From the NCBI GenBank assembly GCA_964035545.1, contig OZ037766.1, forward strand, positions 18,503,581 to 18,567,580: a DNA stretch of 64,000 bases. Reading direction: 5' to 3'. This document shows, in pieces, positions 52,651 to 64,000 of the stretch (positions are counted from its first letter, which is position 1; each line of letters begins with the position of its first letter). Made by a program: the position numbers and the translations under genes. Source of the stretch: Bugula neritina (lineage: Eukaryota; Bryozoa; Gymnolaemata; Cheilostomatida; Bugulidae). Under the pieces are notes generated by a model. The model ran no database searches. It was not told the DNA's origin and saw only the letters and a program-made list of their open reading frames with translations.

Positions 52651-55600
52651 ATGTTGCAGTATATTTCGGTATTTTGCAACATATTTCAATATGTTGCAAT
52701 GTATTTCAATATGTTACAGTGTATTTCAGTATGTTGCAGTATGTTGCAATGTATTTCAGTATGTTACAGTGTATTTCAGTAGGTTTCAGTATCTTGCAGT
52801 ATATTTCAGCATGTTGCAGTATATTTCAGGATGTTGCAGTATATTTCAGTATGTTACAGTGTTTTGCAGTATTTTGCAGTATATTTCAGTGTGTTACAGT
52901 ATATTTCATTATGTTGCAGTATGTTGCAGTATATTTCAGTAGTTTGCAACATATTTCAGTAGGTTACCATATATTTCGGTATGTTGCAGCATATTTCAAG
53001 GTGTTGCAGTGTATTTCAATATGTTACAGTGTATTTCAGTATGTTGCAGTATGTTCCATTATGCTGCAGTGTATTTCTGTATGTTACAGTGTATTTCAGT
53101 ATGTTGCAGTACATTTCAGTATGTTACAGTATATTTCAGTATGTTACAGTGTACTTCAGTATGTTGCAGTATTTTGCAATATATTTCAGTATGTTACAGT
53201 GTATTTCAGTATGTTCCAGTATATTTCAGTATGTTACAATAAATTTCAGTATGTTACAGTACATTTCCGTAAGTTACACTATACTTCAGGTAGTTGTAGT
53301 ATATTTCAGTATCCTGCAGTATATCTCAGTATGTTACAGCATATTTCATTGTGTTGCAGTGTATTTCAATTTGTTACATTGTATTTCAGTATGTTGCAGT
53401 ATGTTGCAGTATGCTGCAGTATGTTGCAGTGTATTTCTGTATTTTACAGTGTATTTCAGTATGTTGCAGTATATTTCAGCATGTTACAGTATATTTCAGT
53501 ATGTTGCAGTATATTTCAGTGGGTTATAGTATATTTCAGTATGATACAGCGTATTTCGGTATGTTACAGTGTATGTCAGTATGTTGCAGTATTTTCCAAT
53601 GTATTTCAGTATGTTACAGTGTATTTCAGTATGTTGCAGTATAATTCAGTATGTTACAATAAATTTCAGTATGTTACAGTACATTTCCGTAAATTACACT
53701 ATACTTCAGTGAGTTGTAGTATATTTCAGTATCTTGCAGTATATCTCAGTATGTTACAGTATATTTCAGTATCTTACAGTACATTTCCGTAAATTACACT
53801 ACACTTCAGTGAGTTGTAGTATATTTCAGTATCTTGCAGTATATCTCAGTATGTTACAGTATATTTCAGTATGTTACAGTATATTTCAGTGTGTTACAGT
53901 AAATTTCAGTATGTTACAGTGCATTTGCAGATATTACACTATACTTTAGTGAGTTTTAGTGTCTTTCAGTATCTTGCAGTATATTTCAGTATGTTGCAAT
54001 ATTTTGCAATATATTTTAGTATGTTACAGTGTATTTCAGTACGTTGCAGTATATTTCAGTATGATACAATAAATTTCAGTGTGTTACAGTACATTTCTGC
54101 AAATTACACTATACTTCAGTGAGTTGTAGTATATTTCAGTATCTTGCAGTATATCTCAGTATGTTACAGTTGATTTCAGTATGTTCCAGTATATTTCAGC
54201 GTGTTTCAGTATATTTCAGTATGCCACAGTGCATTTTCAGATTTTTCACTATACTTCAGTGAGTTTTAGTGTCTTTCAGTATGTTGCAGTATATTTCTGT
54301 ATCTTGCAACTTATTTCAATGTGTTGCAATGTAATTCAATATGTTACAGTGTATTTCAGTATGTTGCAGTATGTTGCAGTGTATTTCAGTATGTTACAGT
54401 GTATTTCAGTAGGTTTCAGTATCTTGCAGTATATTTCAGTATGTTGCAGTATATTTCAGTGGGTTACAGTATATTCCAGTATGTTCCAGTATGTTGCAGT
54501 ATATTTCAGGATGTTGCAGTGTATTTCATTATGTTACAGTGTATTTCAGTGGTTTGCAACATATTTCAGTAGGTTACCATATATTTCGGTATGTTGCAGC
54601 ATATTTCAATGTGTTGCAGTGTATTTCAATATGTTACAGTGTATTTCAGTATGTTGCAGTATGTTGCAGTGTATTTCTGTATGTTACGGCGTAGTTCAGT
54701 ATGTTGCAGTATATTTCAGTATCTTACAGTATGTTTCAGTATGTTGCAGTATATTTCCGTGGGTTATAGTATATTCCAGTATGATACAGCATATTTCAGT
54801 ATGTTACAGTGTATTTCAGTATGTTGCAGTATTTTGCAATGCATTTCAGTATGTTACAGTGTATTTCAGTATGTTGCAGTATTTTTCAGTATTTTACAAT
54901 AAATTTCAGTATATTACAGTACATTTCCGTAAATTACGCTATACTTCAGTGAGTTGTAGTATATTTCAGTATCATGCAGTATATCTCAGTATGTTACAGT
55001 ATATTTCAGTATGTTACAGTATGTTTCAGTGTGTTACAGTATGTTGCAGTATATTTCAGTAGTTTGCAACATATTTCAGTAGGTTACCATATATTTCGGT
55101 ATGTTGCAGCATATTTCAATGTGTTGCAGTGTATTTCAATATGTTACAGTGTATTTCAGTATGTTGCAGTACGTTGCAGTATGATGCAGCATGTTGCAGT
55201 GTATTTCTGTATGTTACAGTGTAATTCGGAATGTTGCAGTATATTTCAGTATGTTACAGTATGTTTCAGTATGTTGCAGTATATTTCAGTGGGTTATAGT
55301 ATATTTCAGTATGATACAGCGTATTTCAGTATGTTACAGTGTATTTCAGTATGTTGCAGTATTTTGCAATATATTTCAGTATGTTACAGCGTATTTCAGT
55401 ATGTTGCAGTATATTTCAGTATGTTACAATAAATTTCAGTATGTTACAGTACATTGCCGTAAATTACACTATACTTCAGTGAGTTGTAGTATATTTCAGT
55501 ATCTTGCAGTATATCTCAGTATGTTACTGTATATTTCAGTATGTTACAGTATATTTCAGTGTGTTACAGTAAATTTCAGTATGTTACAGTGCATTTGCAG

Positions 55601-56460
55601 ATATTACACTATACTTTAGTGAGTTTTAGTGTCTTTCAGTATGTTGCAGTATATTTCAGTATGTTGCAGTATGTTGCAATATGTATCAGTATGTTACAGT
55701 GTATTTCAGTATGTTGCAGTATATTTCAGTATGTTACAATAAATTTCAGTATGTTACAGTATATTTCCGTAAATTACTCTATACTTCAGTGAGTTGTAGT
55801 ATATTTCAGTATCTTGCAGTATATCTCAGTATGTTAGAGTATATTTCAGTATGTTACAGTATTATTCAGTTTGTTACAGTAAATTTCAGTATGTTACAGT
55901 GCATTTGCAGATATTACACTATACTTCAGTGAGTTTTAGTGTCTTTCAGTATGTTGCAGTATATTTCGGTATCTTGCAACTTATTTCAATGTGTTGCAAT
56001 GTAATTCAATATGTTACAGTGTATTTCAGTATGTTACAGTATGTTTCAGTATGTTACAGTATATTTCAGTTTGTTACAGTAAATTTCAGTATGATACAGT
56101 GCATTTGCAGATATTACACTATACTTCAGTGAGTTTTAGTGTCTTTCATTATGTTGCAGTGTATTTCAGTATGTTGCAGTATTTTGCAATACATTTTATT
56201 ATGTTACAGTGTATTTCAGTATGTTGCAGTATATTTCAGTTTGATACAATAAATTTCAGTATGTTACAGTACATTTCCGTAAATTACACTATACTTCAGT
56301 GAGTTGTAGTATATTTCAGTATCTTGCAGTATATCTCAGTATGTTACAGTATATTTCAGTATGTTGCAGTATATTTCAGCGTGTTTGAGTATATTTCAGT
56401 ATGACACAGTGCATTTCCAGATATTACGCTATACTTCAGTGAGTTTTAGTGTCTTTCAGT
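52651..56460 (+). repeat. 3.8-kb higher-order unit, copy 1 (3,810 bp)
   Basis: Repeats at 56461 with an offset of 3,810 bp. Near 53,150 it lacks 60 bp (six decamers including GGGTTATAGC and ATGATACAGC) that the related segment at about 51,560-51,620 has. Confidence 0.82.
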
Positions 56461-59400
56461 ATGTTGCAGTATATTTCGGTATTTTGCAACATATTTCAAT
56501 ATGTTGCAATGTATTTCAATATGTTACAGTGTATTTCAGTATGTTGCAGTATGTTGCAATGTATTTCAGTATGTTACAGAGTATTTCAGTAGGTTTCAGT
56601 ATTTTGCAGTATATTTCAGTATGTTGCAGTATATTTCAGGATGTTGCAGTATATTTCAGTATGTTACTGTGTTTTGCAGTATTTTGCAGTATATTTCAGT
56701 GTGTTATAGTATATTTCATTATGTTGCAGTATGTTGCAGTATATTTCAGTAGTTTGCAACATATTTAGGCAGGTTACCATATATTTCGGTATGTTGCAGC
56801 ATATTCCAAGGTGTTGCAGTGTATTTCAATATGTTACAGTGTATTTAAGTATGTTGCAGTACATTTCAGTATGTTACAGTATATTTCAGTATGTAGCAGT
56901 ATATTTCAGTGGGTTATAGCATATTTCAGTATGATACAGCGTATTTCAGTATGTTACAGTGTACTTCAGTATGTTGCAGTATTTTGCAATATATTTCAGT
57001 ATGTTACAGTGTATTTCAGTATGTTCCAGTATATTTCAGTATGTTACAATAAATTTCAGTATGTTACAGTACATTTCCGTAAGTTACACTATACTTCAGG
57101 TAGTTGTAGTATATTTCAGTATCCTGCAGTATATCTCAGTATGTTACAGCATATTTCATTGTGTTGCAGTGTATTTCAATATGTTACAGTGTATTTCAGT
57201 ATGTTGCAGTATGTTGCAGTATGCTGCAGTATGTTGCAGTGTATTTCTGTATTTTACAGTGTATTTCAGTATGTTGCAGTATATTTCAGCATGTTACAGT
57301 ATATTTCAGTATGTTGCAGTATATTTCAGTGGGTTATAGTATATTTCAGTATGATACAGCGTATTTCGGTATGTTACAGTGTATGTCAGTATGTTGCAGT
57401 ATTTTCCAATGTATTTCAGTATGTTACAGTGTATTTCAGTATGTTGCAGTATAATTCAGTATGTTACAATAAATTTCAGTATGTTACAGTACATTTCCGT
57501 AAATTACACTATACTTCAGTGAGTTGTAGTATATTTCAGTATCTTGCAGTATATCTCAGTATGTTACAGTATATTTCAGTATCTTACAGTACATTTCCGT
57601 AAATTACACTACACTTCAATGAGTTGTAGTATATTTCAGTATCTTGCAGTATATCTCAGTATGTTACAGTATATTTCAGTATGTTACAGTATATTTCAGT
57701 GTGTTACAGTAAATTTCAGTATGTTACAGTGCATTTGCAGATATTACACTATACTTTAGTGAGTTTTAGTGTCTTTCAGTATCTTGCAGTATATTTCAGT
57801 ATGTTGCAATATTTTGCAATATATTTTAGTATGTTACAGTGTATTTCAGTACGTTGCAGTATATTTCAGTATGATACAATAAATTTCAGTGTGTTACAGT
57901 ACATTTCTGCAAATTACACTATACTTCAGTGAGTTGTAGTATATTTCAGTATCTTGCAGTATATCTCAGTATGTTACAGTTGATTTCAGTATGTTCCAGT
58001 ATATTTCAGCGGGTTTCAGTATATTTCAGTATGCCACAGTGCATTTTCAGATTTTTCACTATACTTCAGTGAGTTTTAGTGTCTTTCAGTATGTTGCAGT
58101 ATATTTCGGTATCCTGCAACTTATTTCAATGTGTTGCAATGTAATTCAATATGTTACAGTGTATTTCAGTATGTTGCAGTATGTTGCAGTGTATTTCAGT
58201 ATGTTACAGTGTATTTCAGTAGGTTTCAGTATCTTGCAGTATATTTCAGTATGTTGCAGTATATTTCAATGGGTTACAGTATATTCCAGTATGTTCCAGT
58301 ATGTTGCAGTATATTTCAGGATGTTGCAGTGTATTTCATTATGTTACAGTGTATTTCAGTGGTTTGCAACATATTTCAGTAGGTTACCATATATTTCGGT
58401 ATATTGCAGCATATTTCAATGTGTTGCAGTGTATTTCAATATGTTACAGTGTATTTCAGTATGTTGCAGTATGTTGCAGTGTATTTCTGTATGTTACGGC
58501 GTAGTTCAGTATGTTGCAGTATATTTCAGTATCTTACAGTATGTTTCAGTATGTTGCAGTATATTTCCGTGGGTTATAGTATATTCCAGTATGATACAGC
58601 ATATTTCAGTATGTTACAGTGTATTTCAGTATGTTGCAGTATTTTGCAATGCATTTCAGTATGTTACAGTGTATTTCAGTATGTTGCAGTATATTTCAGT
58701 ATTTTACAATAAATTTCAGTATATTACAGTACATTTCCGTAAATTACGCTATACTTCAGTGAGTTGTAGTATATTTCAGTATCATGCAGTATATCTCAGT
58801 GTGTTACAGTATATTTCAGTATGTTACAGTATGTTTCAGTGTGTTACAGTATGTTGCAGTATATTTCAGTAGTTTGCAACATATTTCAGTAGGTTACCAT
58901 ATATTTCGGTATGTTGCAGCATATTTCAATGTGTTGCAGTGTATTTCAATATGTTACAGTGTATTTCAGTATGTTGCAGTATGTTGCAGTATGATGCAGC
59001 ATGTTGCAGTGTATTTCTGTATGTTACAGTGTAATTCTGAATGTTGCAGTATACTTCAGTATGTTACAGTATGTTTCAGTATGTTGCAGTATATTTCAGT
59101 GGGTTATAGCATATTTCAGTATGATACAGCGTATTTCAGTATGTTACAGTGTATTTCAGTATGTTGCAGTATTTTGCAATATATTTCAGTATGTTACAGC
59201 GTATTTCAGTATGTTGCAGTATATTTCAGTATGTTACAATAAATTTCAGTATGTTACAGTACATTGCCGTAAATTACACTATACTTCAGTGAGTTGTAGT
59301 ATATTTCAGTATCTTGCAGTATATCTCAGTATGTTACTGTATATTTCAGTATGTTACAGTATATTTCAGTGTGTTACAGTAAATTTCAGTATGTTACAGT

Positions 59401-60270
59401 GCATTTGCAGATATTACACTATACTTTAGTGAGTTTTAGTGTCTTTCAGTATGTTGCAGTATATTTCAGTATGTTGCAGTATGTTGCAATATGTATCAGT
59501 ATGTTACAGTGTATTTCAGTATGTTGCAGAATATTTCAGTATGTTACAATAAATTTCAGTATGTTACAGTATATTTCCGTAAATTACTCTATACTTCAGT
59601 GAGTTGTAGTATATTTCAGTATCTTGCAGTATATCTCAGTATGTTAGAGTATATTTCAGTATGTTACAGTATTATTCAGTTTGTTACAGTAAATTTCAGT
59701 ATGTTACAGTGCATTTGCAGATATTACACTATACTTCAGTGAGTTTTAGTGTCTTTCAGTATGTTGCAGTATATTTCGGTATCTTGCAACTTATTTCAAT
59801 GTGTTGCAATGTAATTCAATATGTTACAGTGTATTTCAGTATATTACAGAATATTTCAGTATGTTACAGTATATTTCAGTTTGTTACAGTAAATTTCAGT
59901 ATGATACAGTGCATTTGCAGATATTACACTATACTTCAGTGAGTTTTAGTGTCTTTCATTATGTTGCAGTATATTTCAGTATGTTGCAGTATTTTGCAAT
60001 ACATTTTATTATGTTACAGTGTATTTCAGTATGTTGCAGTATATTTCAGTTTGATACAATAAATTTCAGTATGTTACAGTACATTTCCGTAAATTACACT
60101 ATACTTCAGTGAGTTGTAGTATATTTCAGTATCTTGCAGTATATCTCAGTATGTTACAGTATATTTCAGCATGTTGCAGTATATTTCAGCGTGTTTGAGT
60201 TTATTTCAGTATGACACAGTGCATTTCTAGATATTACGCTATACTTCAGTGAGTTTTAGTGTCTTTCAGT
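56461..60270 (+). repeat. 3.8-kb higher-order unit, copy 2
   Basis: Second copy. The offset to copy 3 rises from 3,810 to 3,870 bp because 60 bp is missing near 56,850. Private changes include ATATTTAGGC at 56,761 and GGGTTTCAGT at 58,011. Confidence 0.82.
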
Positions 60271-63200
60271 ATGTTGCAGTATATTTCGGGATTTTGCAAC
60301 ATATTTCAATATGTTGCAATGTATTTCAATATGTTACAGTGTATTTCAGTATGTTGCAGTATGTTGCAATGTATTTCAGTATGTTACAGTGTATTTCAGT
60401 AGGTTTCAGTATCTTGCAGTATATTTCAGCATGTTGCAGTATATTTCAGGATGTTGCAGTATATTTCAGTATGTTACTGTGTTTTGCAGTATTTTGCAGT
60501 ATATTTCAGTGTGTTACAGTATATTTCATTATGTTGCAGTATGTTGCAGTATATTTCAGTAGTTTGCAACATATTTCAGCAGGTTACCATATATTTCGGT
60601 ATGTTGCAGCATATTTCAAGGTGTTGCAGTGTATTTCAATATGTTACAGTGTATTTCAGTATGTTGCAGTATGTTCCAGTATGCTGCAGTGTATTTCTGT
60701 ATGTTACAGTGTATTTAAGTATGTTGCAGTACATTTCAGTATGTTACAGTATATTTCAGTATGTTGCAGTATATTTCAGTGGGTTATAGCATATTTCAGT
60801 ATGATACAGCGTATTTCAGTATGTTACAGTGTACTTCAATATGTTGCAGTATTTTGCAATATATTTCAGTATGTTACAGTGTATTTCAGTATGTTCCAGT
60901 ATATTTCAGTATGTTACAATAAATTTCAGTATGTTACAGTACATTTCCGTAAGTTACACTATACTTCAGGTAGTTGTAGTATATTACAGTATCCTGCAGT
61001 ATATCTCAGTATGTTACAGCATATTTCATTGTGTTGCAGTGTATTTCAATATGTTACAGTGTATTTCAGTATGTTGCAGTATGTTGCAGTATGCTGCAGT
61101 ATGTTGCAGTGTATTTCTGTATTTTACAGTGTATTTCAGTATGTTGCAGTATATTTCAGCATGTTACAGTATATTTCAGTATGTTGCAGTATATTTCAGT
61201 GGGTTATAGTATATTTCAGTATGCTACAGCGTATTTCGGTATGTTACAGTGTATGTCAGTATGTTGCAGTATTTTCCAATGTATTTCAGTATGTTACAGT
61301 GTATTTCAGTATGTTGCAGTATAATTCAGTATGTTACAATAAATTTCAGTATGTTACAGTACATTTCCGTAAATTACACTATACTTCAGTGAGTTGTAGT
61401 ATATTTCAGTATCTTGCAGTATATCTCAGTATGTTACAGTATATTTCAGTATCTTACAGTACATTTCCGTAAATTACACTACACTTCAGTGAGTTGTAGT
61501 ATATTTCAGTATCTTGCAGTATATCTCAGTATGTTACAGTATATTTCAGTACGTTACAGTATATTTCAGTGTGTTACAGTAAATTTCAGTATGTTACAGT
61601 GCATTTGCAGATATTACACTATACTTTAGTGAGTTTTAGTGTCTTTCAGTATCTTGCAGTATATTTCAGTATGTTGCAATATTTTGCAATATATTTTAGT
61701 ATGTTACAGTGTATTTCAGTACGTTGCAGTATATTTCAGTATGATACAATAAATTTCAGTGTGTTACAGTACATTTCTGCAAATTACACTATACTTCAGT
61801 GAGTTGTAGTATATTTCAGTATCTTGCAGTATATCTCAGTATGTTACAGTTGATTTCAGTATGTTCCAGTATATTTCAGCGTGTTTCAGTATATTTCAGT
61901 ATGCCACAGTGCATTTTCAGATTTTTCACTATACTTCAGTGAGTTTTAGTGTCTTTCAGTATGTTGCAGTATATTTCGGTATCTTGCAACTTATTTCGAT
62001 GTGTTGCAATGTAATTCAATATGTTACAGTGTATTTCAGTATGTTGCAGTATGTTGCAGTGTATTTCAGTATGTTACAGTGTATTTCAGTAGGTTTCAGT
62101 ATCTTGCAGTATATTTCAGTATGTTGCAGTATATTTCAGTGGGTTACAGTATATTCCAGTATGTTCCAGTATGTTGCAGTATATTTCAGGATGTTGCAGT
62201 GTATTTCATTATGTTACAGTGTATATCAGTGGTTTGCAACATATTTCAGTAGGTTACCATATATTTCGGTATGTTGCAGCATATTTCAATGTGTTGCAGT
62301 GTATTTCAATATGTTACAGTGTATTTCAGTATGTTGCAGTATGTTGCAGTGTATTTCTGTATGTTACGGCGTAGTTCAGTATGTTGCAGTATATTTCAGT
62401 ATCTTACAGTATGTTTCAGTATGTTGCAGTATATTTCCGTGGGTTATAGTATATTCCAGTATGATACAGCATATTTCAGTATGTTACAGTGTATTTCAGT
62501 ATGTTGCAGTATTTTGCAATGCATTTCAGTATGTTACAGTGTATTTCAGTATGTTGCAGTATATTTCAGTATTTTACAATAAATTTCAGTATATTACAGT
62601 ACATTTCCGTAAATTACGCTATACTTCAGTGAGTTGTAGTATATTTCAGTATCATGCAGTATATCTCAGTATGTTACAGTATATTTCAGTATGTTACAGT
62701 ATGTTTCAGTGTGTTACAGTATGTTGCAGTATATTTCAGTAGTTTGCAACATATTTCAGTAGGTTACCATATATTTCGGTATGTTGCAGCATATTTCAAT
62801 GTGTTGCAGTGTATTTCAATATGTTACAGTGTATTTCAGTATGTTGCCGTATGTTGCAGTATGATGCAGCATGTTGCAGTGTATTTCTGTATGTTACAGT
62901 GTAATTCGGAATGTTGCAGTATATTTCAGTATGTTACAGTATGTTTCAGTATGTTGCAGTATATTTCAGTGGGTTATAGTATATTTCAGTATGTTACAGC
63001 GTATTTCAGTATGTTGCAGTATATTTCAGTATGTTACAATAAATTTCAGTATGTTACAGTACATTGCCGTAAATTACACTATACTTCAGTGAGTTGTAGT
63101 ATATTTCAGTATCTTGCAGTATATCTCAGTATGTTACTGTATATTTCAGTATGTTACAGTATATTTCAGTGTGTTACAGTAAATTTCAGTATGTTACAGT

Positions 63201-64000
63201 GCATTTGCAGATATTACACTATACTTTAGTGAGTTTTAGTGTCTTTCAGTATGTTGCAGTATATTTCAGTATGTTGCAGTATGTTGCAATATGTATCAGT
63301 ATGTTACAGTGTATTTCAGTATGTTGCAGTATATTTCAGTATGTTACAATAAATTTCAGTATGTTACAGTATATTTCCGTAAATTACTCTATACTTCAGT
63401 GAGTTGTAGTATATTTCAGTATCTTGCAGTATATCTCAGTATGTTAGAGTATATTTCAGTATGTTACAGTATTATTCAGTTTGTTACAGTAAATTTCAGT
63501 ATGTTACAGTGCATTTGCAGATATTACACTATACTTCAGTGAGTTTTAGTGTCTTTCAGTATGTTGCAGTATATTTCGGTATCTTGCAACTTATTTCAAT
63601 GTGTTGCAATGTAATTCAATATGTTACAGTGTATTTCAGTATGTTACAGTATATTTCAGTATGTTACAGTATATTTCAGTTTGTTACAGTAAATTTCAGT
63701 ATGATACAGTGCATTTGCAGATATTACACTATACTTCAGTGAGTTTTAGTGTCTTTCATTATGTTGCAGTATATTTCAGTATGTTGCAGTATTTTGCAAT
63801 ACATTTTATTATGTTACAGTGTATTTCAGTATGTTGCAGTATATTTCAGTTTGATACAATAAATTTCAGTATGTTACAGTACATTTCCGTAAATTACACT
63901 ATACTTCAGTGAGTTGTAGTATATTTCAGTATCTTGCAGTATATCTCAGTATGTTACAGTATATTTCAGTATGTTGCAGTATATTTCAGCGTGTTTGAGT
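60271..64000 (+). repeat. 3.8-kb higher-order unit, copy 3 (cut by window end)
   Basis: Third copy. The offset to copy 2 falls from 3,870 to 3,800 bp near 62,990, where 70 bp (seven decamers) is missing. The unit runs off the end of the window. Confidence 0.8.

Larger units (their letters stand above)
7134..64000 (+). repeat. Satellite array, block B (10/20-bp unit, hierarchical)
   Basis: An uninterrupted array of decamers whose boundaries stay at positions ending in 1 from the start of the block to the end of the window (about 5,690 decamers). The dominant pair is ATGTTACAGT/ATATTTCAGT, 15 of 20 bases A or T and T-rich on this strand. Common variants are ATGTTGCAGT, GTATTTCAGT, ATTTTGCAAT, GTATTTCAAT and AAATTTCAGT. 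All units run in the same orientation; I saw no inverted segment and no second insertion. Variant decamers recur in fixed order and define 310-320 bp, 2.2-3.9 kb and 14-kb higher-order units. The array continues past the window edge. Confidence 0.98.

Noticed and set aside
7134-64000. A CRISPR array.
   Set aside because: There are no unique spacers between identical repeats. The units are contiguous decamers with drifting variants and nested higher-order structure.
7134-64000. A telomeric repeat or a bacterial origin iteron array.
   Set aside because: The unit is not a G-rich telomere type, and the length, hierarchy and eukaryote-like flanking sequence do not fit iterons.
7134-64000. Hairpin or cruciform-forming satellite.
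   Set aside because: The reverse complement of the consensus (ACTGAAATAT, ACTGTAACAT) does not occur on the plus strand of the array, so long stems cannot form within it.
1-64000. Naming the host species, for example a sponge, from short words such as AGCTAG in the unique part.
   Set aside because: A few short words in 5 kb of transposon-like DNA are not enough to place the organism.

Overview
This window looks like eukaryotic, probably animal, non-genic DNA. I recognise no protein-coding gene, tRNA, rRNA or CRISPR array. Almost all of it (1-1768 and 7134-64000, about 58.6 kb) is one satellite array. Its base unit is a decamer, usually ATGTTACAGT or ATGTTGCAGT alternating with ATATTTCAGT or GTATTTCAGT, so the simplest repeat is 20 bp. 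I cannot name the species. The AT-rich single-copy part and the satellite biology only point to a eukaryote.

Layout: array block A (1-1768); a 5,363-bp unique, AT-rich insertion (1769-7131); array block B (7134-64000). The insertion has 22-bp terminal inverted repeats (19/22 identical, beginning CACAGC) and is flanked by a TG dinucleotide on both sides. Removing it plus one TG restores the decamer ATGACACAGT and the 10-bp register exactly. That same decamer occurs uninterrupted at equivalent places in block B (for example 7431-7440, 9621-9630, 11811-11820). The unique segment is therefore best read as a DNA transposon, probably non-autonomous, that jumped into the satellite. It has diverged direct repeats near its right end and only short unrecognised reading frames.

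Block B is hierarchical: 10 bp, 20 bp, about 310-320 bp (set by two alternating variant marker blocks), 2.2-3.9 kb higher-order units, and a nearly identical 14-kb tandem duplication (7211-21260 and 21261-35060). Within it are smaller duplications and deletions (20, 60, 70, 100, 120, 250, 310, 530 bp). Every size I could measure is a multiple of 10, all units point the same way, and the decamer register is kept from 7134 to 64000. Where single-base indels do exist, in the marker blocks, they occur as a compensating +1/-1 pair.

The many plus-strand open frames in the array (up to 507 codons) are artefacts: the consensus decamers contain no stop triplet in any plus frame. The most interesting signals are the strict 10-bp register with a TA step once per helical turn, which suggests rotationally phased nucleosome DNA, the 310-320 bp marker rhythm, and the clean transposon empty site.
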